A stretch of 64,000 nucleotides of DNA, from assembly GCF_016616095.2 (NCBI RefSeq), contig NZ_CP067089.2:2604001-2668000 (forward strand), read 5' to 3'. Source of the DNA: Breznakiella homolactica (lineage in GTDB: Bacteria; Spirochaetota; Spirochaetia; Treponematales; Breznakiellaceae). The position numbers and the translations under genes are program-made. The notes beneath the pieces were generated by a model. That model worked only from the letters and a program-made list of their open reading frames with translations, searched no databases and was not told the origin of the DNA. Below, in pieces: positions 26,866 to 36,609 of the stretch; the stretch's first letter is position 1; every line of letters starts with the position of its first letter.

Positions 26866-26894
26866 TTGTCCGTCCCGGCGTTACCTGGTATTTT
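26866..26894 (+). promoter_or_regulatory. Promoter of aroA, leaderless type
   Basis: TTGTCC (26866-26871), 17-nt spacer, TATTTT (26889-26894). The ATG at 26901 is only 6 nt past the -10 and has no ribosome site. Confidence 0.6.
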
Positions 26895-26900
26895 AACACC

Positions 26901-28298
26901 ATGCGCGCCATTGTACGACCGACCCCTTTTTCCGGGACCCTGCGGATTCCCGCCTCGAAATCTCATACCATACGCCGGCTCCTGATTGCCGCCATGGCGG
27001 ATGGAATTTCCGAAATCCAGTACCCGCTGGATTCCCTGGACAGCCGTTCCTGTGTTTCCGTATGCCGGGCCCTGGGAGCGGATGTGGAGGAAATCCGGTC
27101 GTCCGATGGAAACTGTCCCAATCCCGCCGACGCGGAGGGCAAAAAACTCGTCAGCTGGAAAGTAACCGGCCTCGGCCTCGGAACGGCGGGTTCCTCCGTC
27201 ACGATACCGGCCGCGCCCCTGGATGTGGGGAATTCCGGGACTACCCTTTTTCTGGCCCTGGCCATGGCTGCCCACGGGACCGGGGATATAGTGTTTACCG
27301 GAGATGAACAGATCCAGGCCCGCAGCGCCGCTCCCCTGCTCACAGCCCTCTCCGGTCTGGGTGTCTCCGTGGATTCGAAAAACGGTACGGTCCCGTGTAC
27401 GATCCGCGGCCCCTGGAAGGGCGGCCGTGTAACGGTGGAATGCACCACCAGCCAGTACCTTTCGGCGCTGCTTCTGGCGGCGCCCCTGGCGCCCGCAGGG
27501 ACCGTAACGGAAATCGATGTTCCCCTGCTCAACGAAAAACCCTATGTGGAAATTACCCTGTCCTACCTGGAGAGCCACGGCATTCCCTATGAAAAATCCG
27601 ACGATTTTTCATACTTCCGCATTCCCGGAGGGGCTTCCTACAAACCGGCGACCGGGACCGTGTCGGGTGATTTTTCATCCGCGGCGTTTCCCGGCTGCGC
27701 CGCCGCGGTCAGCGGCGGTCCGGTTACCCTTCTCGGCCTTGACCCCGAAGATCTCCAGGGCGACAAGGCGGTCTTCGATATGCTGCAGCGCATGGGCTGC
27801 AGCGTGGAATGGACGAAACGGCCGCCGTCGGTGCCCAGTATCAACGAAACCGCAATAAAGGAGAGCCCCTGGGAACTTACCATAAGCCGGGAGGGCACAC
27901 TCCGGGCGGGAGAGCTCGATTTAAACGCCACCCCGGATCTGCTGCCGGTGCTGACCGCGGCGGCGTGTTACGCGTCGGGAGAAACGGGGCTCGTCAATGT
28001 GGCCCATGCCCGGATCAAGGAAACGGACCGCATTGCCGTGATGGCCCGGGAGCTGGGCAAACTCGGGGCGGTCATTGAGGAATTGTCCGATGGGCTTATT
28101 GTCCGGGGAAAAGGCGGCCAGGGGATTCCGCCGCTCCGGGGTGGGAAGGTCGACGGCCACGGGGACCACCGGGTTATAATGGCCCTGGCGGTGGCGGCCC
28201 TGGGCGCCGATAAACCCGTTGAAATCGATACCGCCGAACGGGCCGCCGTAACTTATCCGGGGTTCCTGGAACAACTCGGGGCCGATATACTAGAATAA
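26901..28298 (+). CDS. aroA: 3-phosphoshikimate 1-carboxyvinyltransferase (EPSP synthase)
   Basis: 465 aa. N-terminal PASKSHTIRRLLIAA substrate loop, LDVGNSGTTLF, the SSQY-type TTSQYLSALLLAAP, SGDFSSAAF, LDLNATPDLLPV and KETDRIAVMARELGKLG, DGHGDHRVIMALAVA are all present. Joins shikimate-3-phosphate and PEP in chorismate synthesis. Slightly longer than usual owing to an insert near residue 65-80 (NCPNPADAEGKK). Confidence 0.93.
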   Translation: MRAIVRPTPFSGTLRIPASKSHTIRRLLIAAMADGISEIQYPLDSLDSRSCVSVCRALGADVEEIRSSDGNCPNPADAEGKKLVSWKVTGLGLGTAGSSVTIPAAPLDVGNSGTTLFLALAMAAHGTGDIVFTGDEQIQARSAAPLLTALSGLGVSVDSKNGTVPCTIRGPWKGGRVTVECTTSQYLSALLLAAPLAPAGTVTEIDVPLLNEKPYVEITLSYLESHGIPYEKSDDFSYFRIPGGASYKPATGTVSGDFSSAAFPGCAAAVSGGPVTLLGLDPEDLQGDKAVFDMLQRMGCSVEWTKRPPSVPSINETAIKESPWELTISREGTLRAGELDLNATPDLLPVLTAAACYASGETGLVNVAHARIKETDRIAVMARELGKLGAVIEELSDGLIVRGKGGQGIPPLRGGKVDGHGDHRVIMALAVAALGADKPVEIDTAERAAVTYPGFLEQLGADILE

Positions 28299-28301
28299 AG
28301 T

Positions 28302-29708
28302 ATGCGCGTTGTTATTGTCGGTGCCGGCCTCGTCGGGACCCAGCTTGCCCAGTACCTTATCCAGGAAAAGCACGATGTTTCCCTGATTGAATCAAATGAG
28401 GAACGGGCACGGCACGCGTCCAACCGCCTGGACTGTCTGGTAATCCATGATGAAGGAAACAGCCTCAGCGCCCTGGAAGAAGCGGGGGTCGCAAAAGCCG
28501 ACGCCCTGGTCTGCGTCACCGATTCCGACGAAGTCAACATGATCATCTGCGGGCTGGCGGCGTCCCGGCATCCGGACCTTCTTAAAATAGCCCGGGTCAG
28601 GAACGACGATTACGTGCGGCTCAACCGATCCGGGGAACGGATCCTCGGCATAGACCATTTTGTGCACCCCGACGTGGAAGCCTCCCGGTCGGTGCTCAAC
28701 GCCGTGGAGCACGGCGCGTTAGGGGATGTGCTGGAATTTTCAAACACCCCCTACGAACTCGGGTCCATTGATATCGCCCCCTCCAGCGCCTTTGACGGAC
28801 TTTCTCTGATGGATTTCCGGTCCCTGGTAAAAGGCGAAAGCCTGGTTACCCTCATAGAGCGGGAAAGCGAAAGCCTGCTCCCAACGGGCGCAACGGTCCT
28901 AACAAAGGGCGACCGTATCCACGTCCTGGCCAAGGAAAGCGAACTTGAGAATATCTTCCGGCTGGCGGGACGCTCCCAGAAACACCTCCGGAAAATCGGC
29001 ATCGTCGGCGGCGGCCGGATCGGCGCCCTTGTGGCGGAGGGACTCCTGGGCCAGGAAAACGGCCGCCAGGCTTCACTGCTGTCCTTCTTCAAATCCCTCG
29101 GGGCGAAAAGCAGCAAACACGTCATCATCATCGAGAAGGATTACGCCCTCTGCAAGGAACTGTCCGTGCGGTTCCCCGAAGCCCTGATCCTCAACGAGGA
29201 TATTTCCGATGAAAGTTTTATCGCCGAGGAACGGATCGATGGTCTGGACCTGCTCATCACCACCACCGACGACCAGGAGCTGAATATTATCGCTTCGGTG
29301 TACCTTAAATCCCGGGGAGTGGGCAGGACCATAGCCCTGGTCACCGGATCGGGATACGCCGCCATATCCCGCCAGCTCGGGGTCGATGTGGTGATACCCA
29401 TGAAGTCGGTAATAGTGGATTCCATACTTTCACATCTCATGGGCAAAGGCGTTAAGGGCGTCCACCGGATCGGGGACGGCAGCATCGGGATAATCGAAAT
29501 CGAAGTCCCCCAGGGCGTTCCCGTGGAGGGCAAATCCCTGGCGGAGTTCCGGCTGCCCGCCGGGGGCCTGGTAATGCTGGTCAAACGCGGCCCCGTCTCG
29601 TTTATACCCCGGGGGGACTATGTCTTTGAATCCGGGGACCGGATCATCCTGATCGCCAAGAACGGAAACGAAATGGAAATAGAGAAGCTCTTCGGTTCAT
29701 CAAAATGA
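28302..29708 (+). CDS. trkA: Trk potassium uptake regulatory subunit TrkA
   Basis: 468 aa with two RCK units: a first NAD-binding GAGLVGTQLAQYL at the start and a second GGGRIGALVAEG near residue 230, each followed by a TrkA-C domain (YELGSIDIAPSSAFDGLSL and IGIIEIEVPQGVPVEG). It gates the membrane subunit TrkH, encoded by the overlapping next gene. A TATACT lies 10 nt upstream of the ATG. Confidence 0.93.
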   Translation: MRVVIVGAGLVGTQLAQYLIQEKHDVSLIESNEERARHASNRLDCLVIHDEGNSLSALEEAGVAKADALVCVTDSDEVNMIICGLAASRHPDLLKIARVRNDDYVRLNRSGERILGIDHFVHPDVEASRSVLNAVEHGALGDVLEFSNTPYELGSIDIAPSSAFDGLSLMDFRSLVKGESLVTLIERESESLLPTGATVLTKGDRIHVLAKESELENIFRLAGRSQKHLRKIGIVGGGRIGALVAEGLLGQENGRQASLLSFFKSLGAKSSKHVIIIEKDYALCKELSVRFPEALILNEDISDESFIAEERIDGLDLLITTTDDQELNIIASVYLKSRGVGRTIALVTGSGYAAISRQLGVDVVIPMKSVIVDSILSHLMGKGVKGVHRIGDGSIGIIEIEVPQGVPVEGKSLAEFRLPAGGLVMLVKRGPVSFIPRGDYVFESGDRIILIAKNGNEMEIEKLFGSSK

Positions 29709-31150
29709 AAACGGGAGTCTTTATCCGTATACTGCTTATTCTTCTGGCCGTGGTCGCGGCGGCCATGGTTTTTCCCCTGATCATTGCCGCTGCCTCCGGA
29801 GAATCCCGGATGGTATTGGCCTTTCTTATCCCCGCGGGAACCGCCGTAATCGCCGCCGTGCCCGCGGCGGTAAAAATAAGAAAACAGAAAATCAGCTTCA
29901 GTGTTTCCGACGGATTCCTGCTCGTGTTTCTGGCATGGGCCCTTATCGGGGTTTTCGGCGCGGTTCCGTATATGCTGTCGGGGCTCTTCGGAGGTTTTAC
30001 CGACGCTGTTTTCGAAAGCGTCTCGGGGTTTACCACCACCGGGGCTACGGTAATCGGAGATATAGAAGCCATGCCCCGGTCTCTGCTGTTCTGGCGGGGT
30101 ATGACCCACTGGCTCGGAGGGATGGGTATCGTGGTACTCACCGTGGCCTTGCTTCCACTTCTGGGAGTCGGCGGAGCCCGGATGTTCCAGGCGGAAAGTC
30201 CCGGCCCGGAAAACGACAAGGTTACCCCCAAGGTAACGGAAACCGCGAAAATCCTCTGGTTTTTCTATATTATCCTTACGGCGGCCCAGTTCCTGCTCCT
30301 TTTAGCCGGCGGCATGGACTGGTTCGACGCGTCGGTCCACGCGTTTTCCACCATGGCAACCGGCGGATTCAGTACCCGGAACAGCAGCATCGCGGCGTAT
30401 AATTCACCCTGGATCGAATGGGTCTGCACGGTGTTTATGGTCCTGGCGGGGTTCAACTTTATTCTGTACTACCGGCTGTTAAAAGGAAAATTCCGGGATG
30501 TCCTGAACAATACCGAAGCGAAAGCCTACTGCCTTATACTGCTCACGGCCGTAACCATTATCACCCTGAGTATACTGCCCGGGGCGGCGTCCTTCGGCGA
30601 GGCCCTGCGGCAGGCGTCGTTCCACGCCGCGTCGATCCTGACCACCACGGGGTTTGCCGTCACCGACCATAACCTGTGGCCGTCCCTGGCGCAGGCGGTA
30701 CTTTTTCTCCTCATGTTTGTCGGGGGGTGCTCCGGATCCACCGCGGGTGGCATCAAGGTGATCCGCCAGGTGGTGCTATTCAAGCAGGCGGGCAACGAGA
30801 TGAAAAAGCTCATCTACCCCAAGGGGGTATTCAGCATTAAACTGAATAAGAAGGAAGGCCGGAAGCACGTTGTGTACGGGGTGGCGGGATTCGTGTTTCT
30901 GTACCTGGTGCTGGTACTTGCGGTCACGGTCTTTACCGCGACAGCCGGGACGGATATCTTTTCATCCCTCAACGCGGCGCTTATCACCGTGGGGAACATC
31001 GGTCTCGGCCTGGGACGGACCGGGCCGGCATACACTTTCGGTGATTTTCCCGGGTATCTTAAATGGGTCTTTTCGTTCGCCATGATTGCCGGCCGGCTCG
31101 AACTGTGGACCGTGTTCGTGTTCTTTTCCCGGGATTACTGGCGGAGGTAG
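29705..31150 (+). CDS. trkH: Trk potassium transporter membrane subunit TrkH
   Basis: 481 aa, repeated membrane-pore-membrane units. Selectivity-filter glycines are seen in SGFTTTGAT, TMATGGFST, ILTTTGFA and ITVGNIGLGLG, and GGCSGSTAGGIKV is the TrkH hallmark. ATGA overlap with trkA. Confidence 0.93.
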   Translation: MKTGVFIRILLILLAVVAAAMVFPLIIAAASGESRMVLAFLIPAGTAVIAAVPAAVKIRKQKISFSVSDGFLLVFLAWALIGVFGAVPYMLSGLFGGFTDAVFESVSGFTTTGATVIGDIEAMPRSLLFWRGMTHWLGGMGIVVLTVALLPLLGVGGARMFQAESPGPENDKVTPKVTETAKILWFFYIILTAAQFLLLLAGGMDWFDASVHAFSTMATGGFSTRNSSIAAYNSPWIEWVCTVFMVLAGFNFILYYRLLKGKFRDVLNNTEAKAYCLILLTAVTIITLSILPGAASFGEALRQASFHAASILTTTGFAVTDHNLWPSLAQAVLFLLMFVGGCSGSTAGGIKVIRQVVLFKQAGNEMKKLIYPKGVFSIKLNKKEGRKHVVYGVAGFVFLYLVLVLAVTVFTATAGTDIFSSLNAALITVGNIGLGLGRTGPAYTFGDFPGYLKWVFSFAMIAGRLELWTVFVFFSRDYWRR

Positions 31151-31171
31151 TATGGGAGGACAGGCGGAACC

Positions 31172-32617
31172 ATGAGACAGCTGATGCTGCTCCGTATTTT
31201 AGTACTGCTCCTCGGGATAGTGGCTCTCTTTATGGTCCCGGCTCTGGGACTCGCCATTGCCGGCGGCGACCTGCCTATGGTTAAGGCCTTTGCCCTGCCC
31301 ATGGGAATTGCCCTGATCCTCGCCGCCCCGGCGGCTGTGTTTACCCGTAAATTTCCATCCCGGCTCAGCGCCAGGGATGGGTTCCTGCTGGTGTTCCTGA
31401 TCTGGGTTTTCTCAAGCCTCATGGGGGCGCTGCCCTATTATCTGTCCGGCCAGGGTATAACTTTTACCGACGCGGTTTTTGAAAGTACCTGCGGGTTTGC
31501 CACCACCGGGGCGACCACCATAAACGATGTGGAGGTCCTCCCGCAGCCGCTCCTGCTCTGGCGGAGCATGACCCACTGGTTCGGCGGCATGGGTATCGTG
31601 ATGCTTACCGTCGCCCTGGTCCCCCTCCTGGGTGTTGGCGGATTCCAGCTGCTCAAGGCGGAAACACCGGGACCGGAAAAGGAAAAGATCACCCCCAAGG
31701 TAACGGCCACAGCGAAAATTCTCTGGCTCGTGTACATGGTCCTCACCGCCGTACTGACGGTTCTGTTTGCCCTCGGCGGCATGGAATGGTTCGACGCGCT
31801 GTGCCACGCCTTTACCACCATGGCGTCCGGAGGAATCAGCACAAAGAACAGCGGTATTGCGTACTACGACTCAACGTTTATCGAAACAGTGTGCGTACTC
31901 TTCATGCTCCTGGCAGGGCTCAACTTCAATCTGTACTATAAACTGTTTAAGGGAAAATTCCGGGAGATCCGGGAAAACACCGAAGGCCGGGTGTACCTGT
32001 TTATTTTCCTTGCCGCCACGGTTATTCTGACCGTCTCCCTGGTGCCGGTCTACGGGTCCGCCGGGTCGGCCCTGCGGTACGGCGCATACCAGGCGGCATC
32101 GATCCTGACCACCACCGGGAGTTCCACCGCCGATTACATGCAGTGGCCGGGCCTGGCCAAGGGAATACTCCTGTGCCTCATGTTTGTGGGGGGCTGCTCC
32201 GGATCCACCGCGGGGGGAATCAAGGTTATCCGCCACGCGGTACTCTTCAAACAAGCCGGGAACGAACTCCGCCGCATTATCTATCCCCGGGGGATTTTTT
32301 CCATCACCCTCAACAAAAAGGTCGGCCGCCGGGATGTGGTCTACGGGGTGGCGGGTTTCTTTTTCCTGTACATGGCGGTCATCGCCGTGACGGCCCTCAT
32401 TGTTGCCGCCTCGGGAACCGATGTGGTTTCATCCTTCAGCGCCGCCCTGGCAATGGTCAGCAATGTGGGCCTCGGTTTCGGCACCGTGGGCCCCGGCCAA
32501 ACCTACGCGGCTTTTCCCAACCATATCAAATGGCTTTTTTCCTTTGTCATGATAGCGGGCCGCCTGGAACTGTGGACGGTGTTCGTATTGTTTACCCCCG
32601 AGTACTGGCGAAGGTAG
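31172..32617 (+). CDS. trkH: Second Trk potassium transporter membrane subunit
   Basis: 481 aa, same length as its neighbour and alike throughout (STCGFATTGAT, TTMASGGIST, ILTTTGSS, GGCSGSTAGGIKV). A tandem duplication sharing one TrkA. The third filter reads TTTGSS instead of TTTGFA, and the linker after it differs, so the two may differ in ion preference or kinetics. Confidence 0.92.
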   Translation: MRQLMLLRILVLLLGIVALFMVPALGLAIAGGDLPMVKAFALPMGIALILAAPAAVFTRKFPSRLSARDGFLLVFLIWVFSSLMGALPYYLSGQGITFTDAVFESTCGFATTGATTINDVEVLPQPLLLWRSMTHWFGGMGIVMLTVALVPLLGVGGFQLLKAETPGPEKEKITPKVTATAKILWLVYMVLTAVLTVLFALGGMEWFDALCHAFTTMASGGISTKNSGIAYYDSTFIETVCVLFMLLAGLNFNLYYKLFKGKFREIRENTEGRVYLFIFLAATVILTVSLVPVYGSAGSALRYGAYQAASILTTTGSSTADYMQWPGLAKGILLCLMFVGGCSGSTAGGIKVIRHAVLFKQAGNELRRIIYPRGIFSITLNKKVGRRDVVYGVAGFFFLYMAVIAVTALIVAASGTDVVSSFSAALAMVSNVGLGFGTVGPGQTYAAFPNHIKWLFSFVMIAGRLELWTVFVLFTPEYWRR

Positions 32618-32631
32618 AGGGAAGCACAGAG

Positions 32632-32775
32632 CTGTCCAATCAAGCGGGAGGCCAATCCTGCGTTCCAGCCTTGCTGCACCATCAAGGCTTGCCGCCCAAA
32701 AAACAGGACCCCTGGCATGTTATTTATCCACGCTTCTGTACTGAGCAATCGGTACCGCGGGTGTACTGCTCCCAT
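32632..32775 (-). repeat. Degenerate palindromic element (copy K)
   Basis: CAGGACCCC, the CTTCTGT end and CCGCGGGTGTACTG echo the right half of class 2 copies; an AGCCTTG/CAAGGCT hairpin (32667-32673/32683-32689) stands where the inner arms would be. Arms are no longer fully paired. It reaches into the end of the GNAT gene. Confidence 0.4.
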
Positions 32776-33311
32776 TCCGGACGGAGCAGCCGGTACTCGA
32801 CCCGGTCTTTGGGTCTGCCCTCGTGCCAGGTATGGTCCTTGAATTCCGCTTCCTTGATCATTCCGCATTTTACCATCACGTTTTCCGAAGCCCGGTTCTC
32901 GGACAGGCAGCCGCAGGTGAGGCGGTACACGCCGCCTTCCTCAAAGGCGTACCGCATCACCTCCCGGAACGCCTCCGTAGTGTACCCCTGCCCCCAGTGC
33001 CGCTCCAGGATAAAGTACCCGGCCCCCGCGGTCTTTCCCGCGGGGGTTTCGGCGGTAACGGTATACCCGATCTCGCCGATATGTTCCCCGCCGGATTTAC
33101 CTTCAATCCTGAAAAAATACAGCCGCCGGTCCGGGGAGCCGGCTTCCGCCACCGCCGATTCAAGATCACGCTTTGAGTCTTCCAGCGTATCGGCCTTGAT
33201 ATCCAATAGGTAGCGCATGACCCGGGGATCGGAAATAAGTCCGTGGTGGCCGGCCAGATCATCCATGGTGTGGTCCCGGATGCACAGCCGTTCGGTATAC
33301 AAAACAACCAT
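32724..33311 (-). CDS. GNAT-family N-acetyltransferase (RimJ/RimL type)
   Basis: 195 aa: LYTERLCIRDHTMDDL start, acetyl-CoA motif HWGQGYTTEAFREVMRYAF and RLTCGCLSENRASENVMVKCGM. Acetylates an amine of unknown identity. The last ~15 residues lie inside the degenerate repeat. Confidence 0.85.
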   Translation of the reverse strand: MVVLYTERLCIRDHTMDDLAGHHGLISDPRVMRYLLDIKADTLEDSKRDLESAVAEAGSPDRRLYFFRIEGKSGGEHIGEIGYTVTAETPAGKTAGAGYFILERHWGQGYTTEAFREVMRYAFEEGGVYRLTCGCLSENRASENVMVKCGMIKEAEFKDHTWHEGRPKDRVEYRLLRPEWEQYTRGTDCSVQKRG

Positions 33312-33599
33312 GGGATAATCCTATCACATATCCGGCGGCGACGCAGTATAACGGCGGTTATTAAAAACACACCCGAACCGTACCCAGAACGCGCGGACCA
33401 GCCGTTTCCCGGCCGTATAAGCGGCAGTGGTACGTTTCGGGTACGGATCGGGTCCCCTGCGGATACAGCGGAACCGGGTTCCGGGAGGAGGCGGTTTTTA
33501 ACCGCGGTTATTGGAAATCCAGGGACAGGCAAGTATAGTAGATGTACAGCCGTCCGGTGGTGGTGGTTCCGCATCGCCGGAGAACAAAGGAGGACAAAG

Positions 33600-33686
33600 A
33601 TGGAAAACCGGGGTGATACAGAGGTTGATGTATATTTGCTATCTTGTCCAATTATGGAGGTGCCGGTGATGTTGCTGCCGAGCTGA
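33600..33686 (+). CDS. Possible 28-aa peptide
   Basis: ATG at 33600 with an excellent AAAGGAGG site 6 nt upstream, 28 codons ending in PVMLLPS. Hydrophobic second half. No relative recognised. The rest of 33312-33879 shows no gene. Confidence 0.35.
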   Translation: MENRGDTEVDVYLLSCPIMEVPVMLLPS

Positions 33687-33746
33687 CCTAGCCGCAATTA
33701 AACCCGAGGAGGCTCAAAAGCCGACGAAGCGTAAACATGTTGTTAG
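33687..33746. other. attC-like 60-bp imperfect palindrome
   Basis: ACCTAGC at the left end and GTTAGGT at the right end are nearly inverse complements and fit the integron core-site patterns RYYYAAC (one mismatch) and GTTRRRY; a GGCT/AGCC tip lies between. A partly similar block is at 36715-36783. No integrase of the integron type is in the window. Confidence 0.25.
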
Positions 33747-33840
33747 GTGCTTGTTTTTCCGGTTTTATTATTTCCAGCTTTTTTCTCCTTTGCAAAAAAG
33801 TGTAAACCGTTTATTAAGCAATGTACTACCTGCTACGAAA

Positions 33841-33872
33841 GCCCGTCATGGACAGCGGGCAGGCTCTTTTTT
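33841..33872 (+). terminator. Hairpin with T-run
   Basis: GCCCG (33841-33845) / CGGGC (33856-33860) followed by AGGCTC and six T on the plus strand; may also end the minus-strand gene that stops at 33880. Confidence 0.4.
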
Positions 33873-33879
33873 AATCCTG

Positions 33880-35388
33880 TTATAGGCCGTTTTTACTGAC
33901 CCTATTCGTTACCAAGCTGCGTAATAACAATACAACCAACCAAGCCAGATTTAACCAGGCGAACCAATCTCCAAGCCTTGAGTAGACAGTTCGGGCACCG
34001 TTGATTGGTATGTAAGCCACAATGCTTTGGTTATCTGTCAAAAAATAATCCATGGCGGATAATCGATGTCCCTGGTAATCATACGCTTCTGAAATTCCAT
34101 TGTTTGCAGCGCGTACCTGATTAAACCCCTGTTCAATACCTCTAAAACTTGCCATACGTGAATGCCAGGGATTAATATCAGGCCAATCATTAGCCGGGTT
34201 GATTAGAATGTCCGCATTTAATTTTCCGGCTTGGGCCGATAATTGCGGAAAATCAGCATCAAAGCAAATAAGAGCGCTCATGCGTCCGTATGGCGTATCA
34301 ATGCTTTTAAGTTTCCCATCATCTCTGATTGAAATAGCCGCTTCAAAACCGGGTACCGGATGTGCTTTGAAGTATTCCCAGGCGATCCGTCCCTCAGGTG
34401 TTATCATAACTATTTTATTTTCCAGAAATCGATTGTTGTTCAAGCCTATATTAAAACTTAATAACGTCATTGCGAAATAAATTTTATGGGTAACCGCGAC
34501 TTCCAGACCGCGGTTTATCAACGCCGGTTCATCTTCCTTAAGTATGGCGGCGTTACCTTCCCCCCAAAAAACAATTTTTGCTCCCCCCTCTGCTTCACGT
34601 ACTGTCCTTGTGAGCAGATCTTCATTGTTTGCATTTGACCATATCCTGAATTGTTCTTTTTCAGTATCCGAAACTGTATTTAGAAACATATTCGCCAAGA
34701 TATTCTGAGGCGCATCATCTTTTGAAAGAATTCCGGCTATGCGTACGATTTGAGAAACAGAAGGAAAGAATGTCAAACGAATCCCGCCGAACATTATTAC
34801 TCCTGTTAGCAAAGATGCATAAAGGACAGCTGTTCTTTGTATTTTTGACGAACCAAAACCTTCATCCCATACCCAGTTACAAATTGAGGCGAACCAGCCT
34901 ATCAGGAATGTAATACCCCATAATCCCGTTACGGACATAATCTGCAACAACTGCATGTTTCCGTATTGCGAATATGCTATAGCCCCCCAGCTCCCGTATG
35001 GGGCTATTGAAGTAAGATATTCTACCGTAACATAGGCTGTGGGAAATATAAGTGTGGATGCCCAGCCATTCAATTTTTTGCTGAATAATCGGTCTAAAGT
35101 ATATGGAAGGGCGATAATAATGCCGAAACCTGCAAGAAGCAGGTAGTAAAAAATACCCGGTATTGGTATCATGCCGCGAAATTGAAAAGCAAATCCCGCG
35201 ACAATAGCTACATATACAAACAAAATAGCGCGCCACGTTTTCTGTTCACGTGTAAATCGGAGCAGAAAAACCGGAGCCAGCCATGGCGCGATTGGAATCG
35301 AGTTAACGCCGTTCGAAAACAACAACAAACCGGTTGCGATCAGCCATATAGCAATAGGTTTTACCTGTTTTCTTAATATGAATAACAT
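33880..35388 (-). CDS. Apolipoprotein N-acyltransferase-like membrane nitrilase
   Basis: About 502 aa from the ATG at 35388, which has GGAGG 9 nt upstream. Six or so N-terminal membrane helices, then a carbon-nitrogen hydrolase domain (from about 220) with Glu in FWGEGNA and Cys in ALICFDADFPQ. The plan is that of Lnt, which N-acylates lipoproteins. It is AT-richer than the backbone and may be an accessory copy. The 35389-35703 gap upstream is AT-rich with nothing I can name. Confidence 0.75.
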   Translation of the reverse strand: MLFILRKQVKPIAIWLIATGLLLFSNGVNSIPIAPWLAPVFLLRFTREQKTWRAILFVYVAIVAGFAFQFRGMIPIPGIFYYLLLAGFGIIIALPYTLDRLFSKKLNGWASTLIFPTAYVTVEYLTSIAPYGSWGAIAYSQYGNMQLLQIMSVTGLWGITFLIGWFASICNWVWDEGFGSSKIQRTAVLYASLLTGVIMFGGIRLTFFPSVSQIVRIAGILSKDDAPQNILANMFLNTVSDTEKEQFRIWSNANNEDLLTRTVREAEGGAKIVFWGEGNAAILKEDEPALINRGLEVAVTHKIYFAMTLLSFNIGLNNNRFLENKIVMITPEGRIAWEYFKAHPVPGFEAAISIRDDGKLKSIDTPYGRMSALICFDADFPQLSAQAGKLNADILINPANDWPDINPWHSRMASFRGIEQGFNQVRAANNGISEAYDYQGHRLSAMDYFLTDNQSIVAYIPINGARTVYSRLGDWFAWLNLAWLVVLLLRSLVTNRVSKNGL

Positions 35389-35703
35389 TCTAATATCCTC
35401 CGTAAAAATGCGTACCACATCCCATTTGATGTTTTCTTTATTTAATACGCAAATTAACAATAAAAAGGGAACTTACATTGCGGGATGAAATTAATCTGCA
35501 TGTCTCCCAGCGTCGATGCATAGAATGATATATCTAAGCGGTTTTCTGTTTGCGGAAATGCAGCCCTATAATTCATAGTACAGAACATAGCGATTACTTA
35601 CTTCATAATACTTGGATATTCCCTTTATAACTTTGAATTAGAACTATAGAGATAAATCTAAGCCGTGAGAATCATATAACCGGTAAGATACACGAATTAA
35701 ATG

Positions 35704-36147
35704 TTAAGATGCACTATGGGTATTTTTTTTCTTTCGTTTCTGCAATATTTTATTCATTTCTTCTGCATCATTCCGGACCTTGACGAAATTAATCGAAAGA
35801 CCAAATATATACACCACAATCCCCGTGACAACAAGAACCCATTGTTTTTCTTCACGCCAGCCGAAGAAAGCATTGCAGACAAGAATAATGACGACAATTA
35901 AGATTATATCGAGCATATACTCCAGAACAGGGTATTTACTTTCAAATTTGCGGGCAAAAAAAAGACCCAAGTGAATCAAAATGTTTGCTCCAATCAATTG
36001 AAAAAGTAAAGATACCGGGAAAGATCCATTCCAGACATCCTTAATAGAATATCCGTCAATTACCACACCAACAATTGCCAGAAAAAGCAGAACAGCACAG
36101 GAGGTTGCCAGAATATCTACAATCATTTTTTTTATTGCAGTTATCAA
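35704..36147 (-). CDS. DUF3021-like four-helix membrane protein
   Basis: 147 aa, four membrane helices and a basic tail. Directly after the LytTR gene, the usual partner of DUF3021 proteins, which are thought to control or be controlled by that regulator at the membrane. Confidence 0.7.
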   Translation of the reverse strand: MITAIKKMIVDILATSCAVLLFLAIVGVVIDGYSIKDVWNGSFPVSLLFQLIGANILIHLGLFFARKFESKYPVLEYMLDIILIVVIILVCNAFFGWREEKQWVLVVTGIVVYIFGLSINFVKVRNDAEEMNKILQKRKKKNTHSAS

Positions 36148-36609
36148 TTATGCATCCTCCTGCAGTTTCCGCTTTATATCGTCATAATATTTTCTGGTAA
36201 TAAGCAGGTGAATTCCATTGAACAGTGTTGCCTCCATGCGTCTGTTGAGCAGAGGCTTTAGTTTATCGAGTTTGTTTATATTTAGAATACAGTATTTGCT
36301 GATTTGAATAAAATCATAGTCCGCTAGTTTCTCCTTAAGCTGATACAGGCGGAGTTTAGTTTGATAGTTTTCCTTTTCACCGTAAACAAACGTTTTGTTG
36401 TCAACGCTTTCAATATAATAGATATCGGAAATATTTAACCGCTTCAAAGTGTCTTCCGAATAGCAATCGATTCTTACTTCGACTCTTTTCAACAAAGAAA
36501 CTATATGCTCAACAGTTTTATTTTTTTCCGGATATTTTATAATTATTTCAATATCCTTTTGTAAAGGACACTGTTCCAATTTGATGGTCATTTTGTTGAT
36601 TATTCCCAT
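36148..36609 (-). CDS. LytTR-family DNA-binding regulator
   Basis: 153 aa. C-terminal LytTR domain with DIYYIESVDNKTFVYG, YDFIQISKYCILNINKL and RKYYDDIKRKL. No receiver domain, as in the LytTR-DUF3021 pairs. Start overlaps nothing upstream. Confidence 0.82.
   Translation of the reverse strand: MGIINKMTIKLEQCPLQKDIEIIIKYPEKNKTVEHIVSLLKRVEVRIDCYSEDTLKRLNISDIYYIESVDNKTFVYGEKENYQTKLRLYQLKEKLADYDFIQISKYCILNINKLDKLKPLLNRRMEATLFNGIHLLITRKYYDDIKRKLQEDA

Noticed and set aside
33243..33686. 147-codon frame after the GNAT gene
   Set aside because: Overlaps the GNAT start region and has no domain; only its last 28 codons have a ribosome site and are listed separately.
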